Source: Caballeronia telluris (GTDB lineage Bacteria > Pseudomonadota > Gammaproteobacteria > Burkholderiales > Burkholderiaceae). From it: a stretch of DNA of 64,000 bases. The notes under the pieces were generated by a model. The model worked only from the letters and a program-made list of their open reading frames with translations, did no database searches and was not told the DNA's origin. Within the stretch, counting starts at the first letter, position 1. Every line of letters starts with the position of its first letter. The stretch covers positions 62,001-126,000 of the forward strand of contig NZ_FCNZ02000004.1 of NCBI RefSeq assembly GCF_001544495.1, written 5' to 3'. Below, piece by piece: positions 50,433 to 58,907 of this stretch. Both the position numbers and the translations under genes were made by a program.

Positions 50433-51515
50433 ATGACCCGCAAAACGTATCGCATCGCCGTCATTCCCGGAGACGGCATTGGCCGTGAAGTCATGCCCGA
50501 AGGGCTGCGCGCGCTCGACGCGGTCAGCAAGCGCTTCGGCATCGCGCTGGAATACCGGCACATCGAGTGGGCGAGCTGCGACTACTACGCGAAGCACGGC
50601 CAGATGATGCCCGACGACTGGAAGGCGCAGCTCGCAGACGCCGACGCGATCCTGTTCGGCGCGGTCGGCTGGCCCGACACGGTGCCCGATCACATCTCGC
50701 TGTGGGGGTCGCTCCTCAAGTTCCGCCGCGAATTCGACCAGTACATCAACCTGCGCCCCGCGCGTCTCTTCGATGGCGTGCCTTCGCCGCTCGCGGGCCG
50801 CAAGGCGGGCGACATCGACATGATGATCGTGCGCGAGAACACCGAGGGCGAATATTCGTCGGTGGGCGGCACGATGTTCGAAGGCACGGATCGCGAGTTC
50901 GTGACGCAGCAGTCGATCTTCACGCGCAAGGGCTCCGAGCGCGTGCTGAAATTCGCATTCGATCTCGCCGAGCGTCGCAAGAAGAAGATCACGGTCGCGA
51001 CGAAGAGCAACGGCATCTCGATCAGCATGCCGTGGTGGGATGCGCGTGCCGCCGAAGTCGCCGCGCTCCATCCGGACGTCAAGTGGGACAAGCAGCACAT
51101 CGACATTCTCTGCGCGCGCTTCGTGCTGAATCCGGACCGCTTCGACGTCGTGGTCGCGACCAATCTCTTCGGCGACATTCTTTCGGACCTCGGTCCCGCC
51201 TGCACGGGCACGATCGGCATCGCGCCTTCCGGCAACCTCAATCCGGACCGCACGTTCCCGTCGCTCTTCGAGCCGGTGCACGGTTCGGCGCCCGACATCT
51301 CCGGCAAGAACATCGCCAATCCGATCGCGATGATCTGGTCGGCGGGCATGATGCTCGACTTCCTCGGCAACGGCGAAGGCCCGGAGCACGAAGCGCACGA
51401 TGCGATCCTCGCCGCGATCGAAGCGGTGCTGAAAGAAGGCCCGCATACCGGCGACCTCGGCGGCCGCGCCAGCACGACGGAAGTCGGCAAGGCCATCGCC
51501 GAACGGCTCGCGTGA
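50433..51515 (+). CDS. tartrate/D-malate dehydrogenase (isocitrate dehydrogenase family)
   Basis: This is an NAD-dependent beta-decarboxylating dehydrogenase (360 aa) of the TtuC/DmlA branch. It has IAVIPGDGIGREVMPEGLRAL at the N-terminus and the substrate loop LLKFRREFDQYINLRPARLF. The catalytic Tyr is in ENTEGEYSSVGG and the metal-binding Asp residues in NLFGDILSDLGPA; EPVHGSAPDISGKNIANP is near the C-terminus. It oxidises D-malate, tartrate or a related 2-hydroxyacid to an oxoacid and CO2. AGGAG lies upstream of the ATG. It heads an operon with succinate-semialdehyde dehydrogenase, a deacylase and a cupin. Confidence 0.9.
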   Translation: MTRKTYRIAVIPGDGIGREVMPEGLRALDAVSKRFGIALEYRHIEWASCDYYAKHGQMMPDDWKAQLADADAILFGAVGWPDTVPDHISLWGSLLKFRREFDQYINLRPARLFDGVPSPLAGRKAGDIDMMIVRENTEGEYSSVGGTMFEGTDREFVTQQSIFTRKGSERVLKFAFDLAERRKKKITVATKSNGISISMPWWDARAAEVAALHPDVKWDKQHIDILCARFVLNPDRFDVVVATNLFGDILSDLGPACTGTIGIAPSGNLNPDRTFPSLFEPVHGSAPDISGKNIANPIAMIWSAGMMLDFLGNGEGPEHEAHDAILAAIEAVLKEGPHTGDLGGRASTTEVGKAIAERLA

Positions 51516-51531
51516 TCAAAGGAGCATGGCG

Positions 51532-53004
51532 ATGACAACCCGATTCGAACTGAAGGACCTGATCCGCGCGGACAATTTCATTGACGGCAAATGGGTCGCG
51601 GCCGCCAGCGGCAAGCGCTTCGGCGTGACGAACCCGGCGACGGGCGAAGTGATCGCCGATGTCGCCGACAGCGGTGAAGCCGACGCCCGCGCCGCCACCG
51701 ACGCCGCCGCGCGTGCTTTCCCCGCATGGCGCGACGCGCTGCCGAAGGACCGCGCGGCCGTGCTGCACCGCTGGCACGCGCTGATGCTGGAGAACGCCGA
51801 CGCGCTCGGCCGGCTGATCTCGCTCGAACAAGGCAAGCCGTTCGCGGAAGGACGCGGCGAGGTGCTGTACGGCGCATCGTATGTCGCGTGGTTCGCCGAC
51901 GAAGCGACGCGCATCTACGGCGACATCATCCCGCAGCAGCAGCGCGGCAAGCGGATGAGCGCGATCAAGGAGCCGATCGGTATCGTCGCGGCGATCACGC
52001 CTTGGAATTTTCCGCTTGCGATGATCGCGCGCAAGATCGCACCGGCGCTCGCGGCGGGCTGCACGGTGGTCGGCAAGCCGGCCGAGGACACGCCGCTCAC
52101 CGCGCTCGCGCTCGTGCTGCTCGCGCATGAAGCGGGCGTGCCGCCGGGCGTGCTGAACCTGATCTCGGCATCGCGCGAGAACGCGGTGCCCGCGGTGGCG
52201 GACTGGCTGCACGACGGCCGCGTGCGCAAGATCACGTTCACCGGTTCGACGCCGGTCGGCAAGTATCTCGCGCGCGAATCGGCCGAGACGCTCAAGAAGC
52301 TTTCGCTGGAACTCGGCGGCAATGCGCCGTTCATCGTCTTCGACGACGCCGATCTCGACGCCGCCGTCGCGGGCCTGCTCGCCTCGAAGTTCCGCAACGG
52401 CGGGCAGACCTGCGTCTGTCCGAATCGCGTGTACGTGCAGTCGGGCGTGTACGAGAAGTTCGCGGACCTGCTCGCGACGCGCGTCGCGGCGCTCAAAGTC
52501 GCGCCCGCCACCGATCCGGACGCGCAGATCGGCCCGATGATCAACGCCCGCGCGATCGACAAGATCGCGCGCCACGTCGACGACGCCGTGCAGAAAGGCG
52601 CACGCGTGGTCGCGGGCGGCAAGCGGCTGAGCGCGCTCGGACCGAACTACTATGCGCCGACTGTCCTCGCCGACGCAACGAGCGACATGCAACTGAGCTG
52701 CGAGGAAACCTTCGGCCCCGTGGTGCCGCTCTTTCGCTTCGACGACGAAGAAGAAGCGCTTCGCGCGGCCAACGACACGCCGTTCGGCCTCGCCTCGTAC
52801 TTCTACAGCAACGACCTGCGCCGCATCGACCGGGTCGCTCGCCGACTCGAAGCGGGCATCGTCGGCATCAACGAAGGCGCGCTCGCAAGCGAGGCCGCGC
52901 CCTTCGGCGGCGTGAAGGAATCGGGCTACGGCCGCGAAGGCTCGAAGTACGGCCTCGACGATTACCTGTCGATCAAGTATCTCTGCCAGGGCGGACTTGA
53001 ATGA
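51532..53004 (+). CDS. gabD: NAD(P)-dependent succinate-semialdehyde dehydrogenase (GabD-like)
   Basis: This aldehyde dehydrogenase (490 aa) has AAITPWNFPLAMIARKIAPA, LSLELGGNAPFIVFDDADLD and the catalytic loop NGGQTCVCPNRVYVQ. The CxC pair in that loop is the redox-switch arrangement known in succinate-semialdehyde dehydrogenases. EETFGPVVPLFRFDDEEEA and the C-terminal GGVKESGYGREGSKYGLDDY are also typical of GabD. Of two nearby ATGs (51526, 51532) the second has the better spacing to AAAGGAG. It completes oxidation of semialdehydes to succinate or a related diacid. Confidence 0.9.
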   Translation: MTTRFELKDLIRADNFIDGKWVAAASGKRFGVTNPATGEVIADVADSGEADARAATDAAARAFPAWRDALPKDRAAVLHRWHALMLENADALGRLISLEQGKPFAEGRGEVLYGASYVAWFADEATRIYGDIIPQQQRGKRMSAIKEPIGIVAAITPWNFPLAMIARKIAPALAAGCTVVGKPAEDTPLTALALVLLAHEAGVPPGVLNLISASRENAVPAVADWLHDGRVRKITFTGSTPVGKYLARESAETLKKLSLELGGNAPFIVFDDADLDAAVAGLLASKFRNGGQTCVCPNRVYVQSGVYEKFADLLATRVAALKVAPATDPDAQIGPMINARAIDKIARHVDDAVQKGARVVAGGKRLSALGPNYYAPTVLADATSDMQLSCEETFGPVVPLFRFDDEEEALRAANDTPFGLASYFYSNDLRRIDRVARRLEAGIVGINEGALASEAAPFGGVKESGYGREGSKYGLDDYLSIKYLCQGGLE

Positions 53005-53978
53005 GCAACCCGGCCTATCCGATCGAGATCGCGTTTCCGGACATCGCCGCTCACGAAGCGAGCGACTCCGGCATCGCGTATGTGCACACGTTCGACTCGG
53101 GCGAGCCCGGTCCGCACGTGATGATCAATGCGCTCACGCATGGCAACGAAGTGTGCGGCGCGATCGTCGTCGATGCGTTGTTGCGCGCGAAGCTGCGCCC
53201 GCGCCGCGGACGGCTCACGCTTTCGTTCGCGAACGTGGCGGCGTATGGACGCTTCGATGCATCGAAGCCCGATGCCGCGCGCTTCGTCGATCAGGACTTC
53301 AACCGCGTATGGACCGCGAAGACGCTCGACGACACCTCGCGCGGGTCGAGCGAACTCGAACGCGCGCGCGCGATGCGTCCGGTGATCGATACGGTCGACC
53401 TGCTGCTCGACCTGCATTCGATGCACGAAAAGAGCGCGCCGCTGATCGTCGCGGGACCGCTCGCAAAGGGCATCGAACTCGCGGCGAAGCTCGGTACGCC
53501 CGCGACGGTCATCTGCGACGAGGGCCATCCGGAAGGCCGACGCATGCGCGATTACGAAGGGTTCGGCGATCCGTCGAGTCCGAAGAACGCGCTCCTCATC
53601 GAATGCGGGCAGCACTGGGAAGCGAGCGCCGTCGATGTCGCGCGCGATGTCACCGCGCGCTTTCTCGCGCTCTCGGGCGTGGTCGACGCGAGCGATCTGG
53701 CGCAAGACTGGTTCGCGCCGCTGCCCGATGAAATGCGCGTGGTGCGCGTGACGGAGCCGGTCGTCGCGAAGAGCATGGACTTCCGGTTCGCGGGCGATTA
53801 CACCGGCCTCGAAGTCTTCGACAAGGCGGGCAGCGTGATCGGCTGGTCGGACGGTGCTCCCGTCACGACGCCCTACGACGACTGCATGCTCGTGATGCCG
53901 TCGGTGAGGCAACTGCGCCCGGGCGTGACGGTCGTGCGGCTCGGCAGGATCGAACAGCGCATCGCTACTCCACGCTGA
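53001..53978 (+). CDS. succinylglutamate desuccinylase/aspartoacylase-family metallohydrolase
   Basis: This zinc hydrolase (325 aa) of the M14-like AstE/ASPA family has its first zinc ligands in ALTHGNEVCGAIV (His and Glu) and the third in LLLDLHSMHE. The substrate-binding Arg/Asn region is FVDQDFNRVW, and the likely catalytic Glu is in NALLIECGQHW. These enzymes remove acyl groups from N-acyl amino acids; one relative is DoeB, which deacetylates N-acetyl-diaminobutyrate in ectoine breakdown. The start overlaps the dehydrogenase stop by four bases. The exact substrate is unknown. Confidence 0.88.
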   Translation: MSNPAYPIEIAFPDIAAHEASDSGIAYVHTFDSGEPGPHVMINALTHGNEVCGAIVVDALLRAKLRPRRGRLTLSFANVAAYGRFDASKPDAARFVDQDFNRVWTAKTLDDTSRGSSELERARAMRPVIDTVDLLLDLHSMHEKSAPLIVAGPLAKGIELAAKLGTPATVICDEGHPEGRRMRDYEGFGDPSSPKNALLIECGQHWEASAVDVARDVTARFLALSGVVDASDLAQDWFAPLPDEMRVVRVTEPVVAKSMDFRFAGDYTGLEVFDKAGSVIGWSDGAPVTTPYDDCMLVMPSVRQLRPGVTVVRLGRIEQRIATPR

Positions 53979-54008
53979 TCCACTCATCATCATCTCCAGA
54001 CGAGCGAC

Positions 54009-54353
54009 ATGAAAGTACAGCAGATCAGGCAGAGCATCGCATTGCAGGGACTCGAAGACTGGGGCACGGCCGGGCTTCCCGGCACGCCGGAGATCAGGGT
54101 ATCGGGCGCGCAGCGTGTGATACCGGGCAATGAAGCCATCGACACGGGCGTGTTCGAATGCACGCCGGGCACCTATCGGCGCGCGGTGAAACAGGCGGAA
54201 GTGATGCACATGCTCGCCGGCCGCGGCCGCTTCACGCCCGACGGCGAACCGACGATCCACTTCAATGGCGGCGATACGCTGTTCTTCGAAGCGAATACGG
54301 AAGGCCTGTGGGAAGTCGAGGAAACGATGCGCAAGATCTATGTGATTCTCTGA
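54009..54353 (+). CDS. small cupin protein (DUF861/EutQ-like)
   Basis: This single-domain cupin (114 aa) has the beta-barrel pattern of DUF861: FECTPGTYRRAVKQAEVMHMLAGRGRF and FNGGDTLFFEANTEGLWEVEETMRKIYVIL as successive pieces. The metal-binding histidines usual in cupins are sparse (His in VMHML only), so metal binding is uncertain. Proteins of this kind often accompany amino-acid or amine catabolic operons without a defined activity. It is the last gene of the operon and is followed by a strong hairpin. Confidence 0.82.
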   Translation: MKVQQIRQSIALQGLEDWGTAGLPGTPEIRVSGAQRVIPGNEAIDTGVFECTPGTYRRAVKQAEVMHMLAGRGRFTPDGEPTIHFNGGDTLFFEANTEGLWEVEETMRKIYVIL

Positions 54354-54354
54354 A

Positions 54355-54381
54355 GGACGCAGGCAGGATGCGCCTGCGTCC
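54355..54381. terminator. bidirectional hairpin between convergent genes
   Basis: A perfect ten-pair stem (GGACGCAGGC/GCCTGCGTCC) with a seven-base loop begins two bases after the cupin stop and lies 17 bases beyond the stop of the convergent receptor gene. It is placed to end both transcripts. It lacks a clear T-tract. Confidence 0.6.
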
Positions 54382-54397
54382 ACGCCGTGCGGCGGGA

Positions 54398-56569
54398 TCA
54401 GAACTGCAGCGTGGCGCTCGCGACTGCCGTGCGCGTCGCCGACGGCACCACGTAGTAGCCCCACGCGGTCGTCCAGTAACGGCGGTTGAACAGATTGTTG
54501 ATGCCCGCGCGCAGGATCACGTCCTTGCCGGCGATCCGCGTGTCGTAGCGGCCGCTCAGGTCGTAGGTGACATACGCCGGCACGAACTGCGTGTTCGCGG
54601 CATCGACCGCCATGTCGCTGACGTACTTCCCGCCGAACGCCACCGTGAGCGAGCGCAGATACGACGGGTTGTATTCGACGCGGCCCGTCGCCGTGAAGCG
54701 CGGCGCGCCATAGACGCGCTTGCCCTCGATCGTCGGATCGTCGACGTCGGTCGCCTTCGAATTCAGCCACATCACGCCGCCGAGCAGACGCCAGTCGCTC
54801 GCGATCTGCACCCAGCCGCTCGCATCGAGGCCGGTGTACTGCTTGTTGCCGCTCTGCACGAAGACGTTCGCCGAGTTCGAGTATTCATAGCCCTGATCGA
54901 CGCGGAACAACGCGAGATTCGCGCCCCACTTCTGACGATCGGTCTTGAAGCCCACTTCATACTGCTTGCTTTTCAGCGGCCCGAACGTGTCCGGAAAGTT
55001 GGCGTTGGTATTCGACGCCGATCCGCCCTGCTGCAACGACTCGACATAGCTCGCGTAAAGCGTCGAATACGGATCGGTCTTGAACATCAGGGCGATGGTC
55101 GGCGTGACCGGGTCCGCGTCGTATTGCGCGGTCGTCGCGCCGCTCGGATCGTAGGTGTGCTGGCGGAACTGCGTGTAGCGCAGGCCGAGCAGCGCCGAGA
55201 AGCGCGAGTTGAACTGCACCGTGTCGCTCGCGTAGACGGCGGTTTGCGTCGTCAGCGACTGGCGATACATGTTCCCGCCGATGTGCACGGCCGAATTCGT
55301 GAGCAGCGTGCTGCCGTAGAGGTTGCCTTCGCCGAGCGGATAGCCGACGTTCCAGCCTTCGCTGTCGTCGTACTCGCTCACCTGCGACTGATAGCCGGCG
55401 CCGACCACGACATCGTGCTTCACGCTGCCCGTGTAGAAGTTGCCCTGCACCATCGCATCGACGTTCTGGTAGAAGTAGCGCGTCAATGCCGCGTAGAGCG
55501 TGTTGGTGTAGTTGCCGGCGGCGTCGGAGACGAACAGCAGGCTGTCCGAGTTGTAGCGGTTCTCCTTCGCGAAGCGGTACTTCACGCTCGCATGCCAGTT
55601 CTGCGACAGGCGATAGTCGACACCCGCGCCGAACGAGGCCATCTCCGTTTCGTACCAGTTCTGCGGCTGCGTGAGCTGGTGCGTGACCGTGCTGGCATCG
55701 GGGATTCCGAGGCCCGAGCCGAACAGAAGGCCGAACAGCGTGCCGTTCGTCTTGCGCTTCTGATAGAACGCGTCGATGCTCGCGGTCAGCTCCGGCGTGA
55801 TGCGAAAGTCGAATGCCGCCGAGGCCACCTGGCGCCGCACGTGACCATTGGCCTCGGCCGTGTTGCCTTCCTCGTTCACGAGATTCACGCGGTAGCCGAA
55901 GCGCTTGTCGGCGCCGAGCCGCCCGCCCACGTCGATCTTCTCGCTGAACACGCCTGCCGACTGGTAGCCGATCGAAATGCTGCGGTACGGGTCGTCGGTC
56001 GGACGCTTGAGCACGTAGTTGACGATCCCGCCCGGCGCGCCGAAGCCGTACATGAAGCCGGACAGGCCCTTGAGCAATTGCACCTGTTCGAAGGGTTCGA
56101 GCGAAAGATCGGTGTCCCACGACGGGAAGCTCTGCCCGTCGACCTTGATGCCGTTGAGCGTGTCGATCGGCATGCCGCGCACGCTGAACATCGAGTTTTC
56201 CGCGATTGCGTTGGTGCTCGAAACCGACACCGCCGGGTCGTACTTGAAGAGATCGTTGGCGGTCGTCGCAAACATGTCCTCGCCCTCTTCGCTCGTGACG
56301 ACGTGCGTCGAGAACGGCGTATCGACCTGCTTGCGCGAACCGAGTGCGCCGGCGCTGACCGTGTCGGTCTGCGTCGCGGCATCGGCGCGCGAAGCGGTGA
56401 CGCTCACGGCCGGCAGCGTCGTCGAATCGGCGGCGGTCTGCGCCCAACCCGTCGACGACAAGGTGCAGAGCGAAATGCCCACGCTCGCCATGAGCGCGGC
56501 ACTGAGAAACGAAGGGCGGCTCGCGGTGCGCAAGAACACCGGACGACAGTCGACGGTAGAAATCTGCAT
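54398..56569 (-). CDS. TonB-dependent siderophore receptor
   Basis: This outer-membrane iron-siderophore receptor (723 aa) has a signal peptide to about residue 45 (LMASVGISLCTLSSTGWAQ). The plug domain (about residues 55-170) has DMFATTANDLFKYDPAV, FSVRGMPIDTLNGIKVDG and GFGAPGGIVNYVLKRP. A 22-strand barrel follows and ends in the C-terminal aromatic signature (VASATLQF). LLGLRYTQFRQHTYD and GINNLFNRRYW are typical of ferric-siderophore receptors such as FhuE/FoxA types. A clear Fur box lies 114 bp upstream of the start, so it is iron-repressed. The ligand is unknown. Confidence 0.92.
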   Translation of the reverse strand: MQISTVDCRPVFLRTASRPSFLSAALMASVGISLCTLSSTGWAQTAADSTTLPAVSVTASRADAATQTDTVSAGALGSRKQVDTPFSTHVVTSEEGEDMFATTANDLFKYDPAVSVSSTNAIAENSMFSVRGMPIDTLNGIKVDGQSFPSWDTDLSLEPFEQVQLLKGLSGFMYGFGAPGGIVNYVLKRPTDDPYRSISIGYQSAGVFSEKIDVGGRLGADKRFGYRVNLVNEEGNTAEANGHVRRQVASAAFDFRITPELTASIDAFYQKRKTNGTLFGLLFGSGLGIPDASTVTHQLTQPQNWYETEMASFGAGVDYRLSQNWHASVKYRFAKENRYNSDSLLFVSDAAGNYTNTLYAALTRYFYQNVDAMVQGNFYTGSVKHDVVVGAGYQSQVSEYDDSEGWNVGYPLGEGNLYGSTLLTNSAVHIGGNMYRQSLTTQTAVYASDTVQFNSRFSALLGLRYTQFRQHTYDPSGATTAQYDADPVTPTIALMFKTDPYSTLYASYVESLQQGGSASNTNANFPDTFGPLKSKQYEVGFKTDRQKWGANLALFRVDQGYEYSNSANVFVQSGNKQYTGLDASGWVQIASDWRLLGGVMWLNSKATDVDDPTIEGKRVYGAPRFTATGRVEYNPSYLRSLTVAFGGKYVSDMAVDAANTQFVPAYVTYDLSGRYDTRIAGKDVILRAGINNLFNRRYWTTAWGYYVVPSATRTAVASATLQF

Positions 56570-56682
56570 ATTGTGTTTGAGTTGGACGTAGTCGGGCGCC
56601 GCGCAGCCTGGGAGTAGCTGGGCGTCGTCGCTCGAAGCGTGGAATTGACCTAAGCGGATTGATGAATGGCGAGCGCCATCTT

Positions 56683-56703
56683 AAATGCCAATGATTCGCA
56701 TTT
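56683..56703. promoter_or_regulatory. Fur box upstream of the siderophore receptor
   Basis: A 21-bp near-palindrome (AAATGC-CAATGATT-CGCATTT, one mismatch in the outer arms) matches the classic proteobacterial Fur site pattern AAATGnnAATnATTnGCATTT. It sits in a local A/T-rich stretch of the gap between the receptor gene and the alpha/beta hydrolase gene, oriented to repress the receptor under iron-replete conditions. Confidence 0.85.
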
Positions 56704-56785
56704 ACAACTCATTTTTGCATTTGTCTTCTTTTGGTCACAACGCAAATAGCGCGGCCGCGCGCTTTCTCCCACGCGATGACCCGAC

Positions 56786-57562
56786 TTAGCGCACGGCCTG
56801 CGTCGCTGCTTCACCGCGACTGCCTGCGCGGCGCCCGCCGATCATTTCCGCGAGCCAGTTCACGACCAGCGCGGTGTACGCGCGCTGGCTGCCTTCGTCC
56901 GAAAGGCCGTGATCAGCGCCGTCGATCACGCGGTACGTCAGCGAATGCGCCTTCAGAAACGCCTGCAGGTAACTGGCGATCACGGTATGCGGCACGATTT
57001 CGTCGCGCTCGGATTCGACCAGCAGCACGTCGCCACGAAAATCCGCAGCGGCGCGCAGCGCGCGGTTCTCGTCCGAGCCCACGATGCGCCGCCGATACGC
57101 CACCAGATCGTGCTCCTTGTGCAGCGCGCGCTTCGGGATGTCCCAGCCTTCGTCGAGATAGAGCGCGGGCACGCGCAGGCCGAGCCAGCGCACCGGCCGG
57201 ATCGACGTGAGAATCGATGCCAGATACCCGCCGTAACTGCTGCCCACCACGGCGATCGAACTGCGGTCGATCAGCGGATGCGCGGCGAGCCTGTCATAGG
57301 CGGCGAGGACGTCGGCGAGGTTGGTCGCGCGCGTGACGGTTTCCTGCTCGTGCTGCGTGCGGGCGTGGCCGGTCAGATCGAAGGTGAGACACACGCAGCC
57401 GAGCGCCGCCGCCTGACGCGCGCGCTCCATGTATTGCTCCTGATTGCCGCCCCAGCCGTGGACGAAAAGGATGCCCGGGATCGTCGTCTGCGGCGCGACG
57501 AAGGTGGCGTCGAGATAGCCGCGCTCGATAGGAATCTCGATCTGGTATTTATCCGCCGTCAT
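56786..57562 (-). CDS. alpha/beta hydrolase
   Basis: This is a serine hydrolase (258 aa). The oxyanion region is LFVHGWGGNQEQY, the nucleophile is Ser in VVGSSYGGYLAS, the acid is in LLVESERDEIVP and the catalytic His is in DGADHGLSDEG. No signal peptide is present, so it is cytosolic. GAGGAG lies nine bases before the ATG at 57562; the long upstream frame is the shadow of the next gene. It stands between the DUF3182 gene and the siderophore receptor, all leftward. A role in handling imported ferric-siderophore esters is possible but is inference only. Confidence 0.88.
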   Translation of the reverse strand: MTADKYQIEIPIERGYLDATFVAPQTTIPGILFVHGWGGNQEQYMERARQAAALGCVCLTFDLTGHARTQHEQETVTRATNLADVLAAYDRLAAHPLIDRSSIAVVGSSYGGYLASILTSIRPVRWLGLRVPALYLDEGWDIPKRALHKEHDLVAYRRRIVGSDENRALRAAADFRGDVLLVESERDEIVPHTVIASYLQAFLKAHSLTYRVIDGADHGLSDEGSQRAYTALVVNWLAEMIGGRRAGSRGEAATQAVR

Positions 57563-57611
57563 GGCTTTGCGCTCCTCTTTGCGGCCATTTCCGCCGGCCT
57601 CGTCGGGCGAC

Positions 57612-58736
57612 TTACCGCGCTCGTTCGCCGTCGACCGTGCAGTACTTCGTGATCTCGCCCGCTTGCGGATCGATGCCGTGGTAGTACACGCATGCATCGG
57701 CCGGAACCGCCGCGTTCGCGCCGTAGACTTCGGTCGTCGAGGCTCGCACGATTCGTACCGCCGGGTCGTCGCGAAATGCCCTGAGCGCGCCGATCTCCGC
57801 GCCGCTCGCGCCGCCGATCCGCCACGACTGTTCCAGCACGCCGCAATATGCCTGCCCGTGCGCGTCGGTGCCGTGGCCGACGTCGTAATTGCGCCGCGAT
57901 GCGAAGAACCCGTCGAATGTTTCGGACACGGCTTCGTCGAACGCGCGCGATTGTTCGATCGCCTTGCGCGCTTCGGCCGGCATGTCGATGCGTGTGAGCG
58001 CGTCGAAATCGCCGCGCACCACGACCAGACCCGAGCCGCCATACACCTGATGGCCGTGATTATTGGTGGTCGGCCGCTGCACGCCGTAATAGCTCGCTTC
58101 CAGATCGCCGAGCCGCAACCGCCCGACGCTCAGCGTCTCGATGTCCGGCAAGTCGCGCTCCAGCACGACGCCTTCCGCGCGCAACACCGCGTCGCCGATA
58201 TCGTCGAGCTGGGCGTCGAGCGCCGCGCGGTCCGCGACGACCGCCTGGCCCGCTCCGCCGATTCCCGACGGCCGCTTGAGCCGCACCGCGCCGTCACGCC
58301 ACAAGCGCGACGCCGCCGCGTGCGCATCGTCGCGCGTGAACGCCGCGAAGCCCGGCAGCACGATCGCGCTCACGCGCTCGCCGAAGGCGGGCACCCAGCC
58401 TGCGGGCGCCTCGCGCGCTCCGGGCGGCAGACCGTGGACGACCACTTTCGTCGCGACGAACGGAAACGGTACGACGCCGCCGTAAAGGTCCCGCTCGCTC
58501 GCGAGGTTCAGGCGCCGCGCGTCGCGGCTGTCGAGCGTGTCATCCGGAATCATGTAGCGGTTTGCCGGATACTGCCGCGCCGGATCGAACACGCCTGCGA
58601 ACGACGCGCCCATCAGCGCCGCGATTTGCCGCGCGAGTTCGAGCTGGGTCTCGATCTCATGCTGTCCGCGGGCCGCCTTGCGCCCCTCGCTGTACACGAT
58701 CACGACCGGTCCTTCGTCTGACGGCAGCGCGTTCAT
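57612..58736 (-). CDS. DUF3182 family protein
   Basis: This cytosolic protein (374 aa) matches DUF3182, found mainly in Burkholderia and Pseudomonas and of unknown function. Recognisable elements are LARQIAALMGASFAGVFD, PANRYMIPDDTLDS and the segment AVRLKRPSGIGGAGQAVV. The last of these resembles an ATP-grasp lysine/glycine loop, so an ATP-dependent ligase fold is possible. LERDLPDIETLSVGRL and FFASRRNYDVGHGTDAHG follow. It lies 49 bases upstream of the alpha/beta hydrolase in the same direction, so the two are probably cotranscribed. Confidence 0.75.
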   Translation of the reverse strand: MNALPSDEGPVVIVYSEGRKAARGQHEIETQLELARQIAALMGASFAGVFDPARQYPANRYMIPDDTLDSRDARRLNLASERDLYGGVVPFPFVATKVVVHGLPPGAREAPAGWVPAFGERVSAIVLPGFAAFTRDDAHAAASRLWRDGAVRLKRPSGIGGAGQAVVADRAALDAQLDDIGDAVLRAEGVVLERDLPDIETLSVGRLRLGDLEASYYGVQRPTTNNHGHQVYGGSGLVVVRGDFDALTRIDMPAEARKAIEQSRAFDEAVSETFDGFFASRRNYDVGHGTDAHGQAYCGVLEQSWRIGGASGAEIGALRAFRDDPAVRIVRASTTEVYGANAAVPADACVYYHGIDPQAGEITKYCTVDGERAR

Positions 58737-58907
58737 GTTGGCACTCCCGGCGCTCGACGCCGAATGGAAATGTCCGCCGAACGGGTGCAGCCGGCGGGAT
58801 CAAACACCGACCGCCTCAGCAAGTCACGTACCGCTCGTCATCCGACTGAAAGCACACGGTTGTGCGAAAGCAAACTTTCTCGCGACACGCGCGGCCGAAA
58901 CGCGGAT

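Noticed and set aside
54158..56617. 819-residue open frame on the plus strand
   Set aside because: It is antisense to the TonB-dependent receptor, rich in Arg/His/Ala from G/C-biased codon complement, and has no domain pattern. The receptor on the minus strand explains the region.
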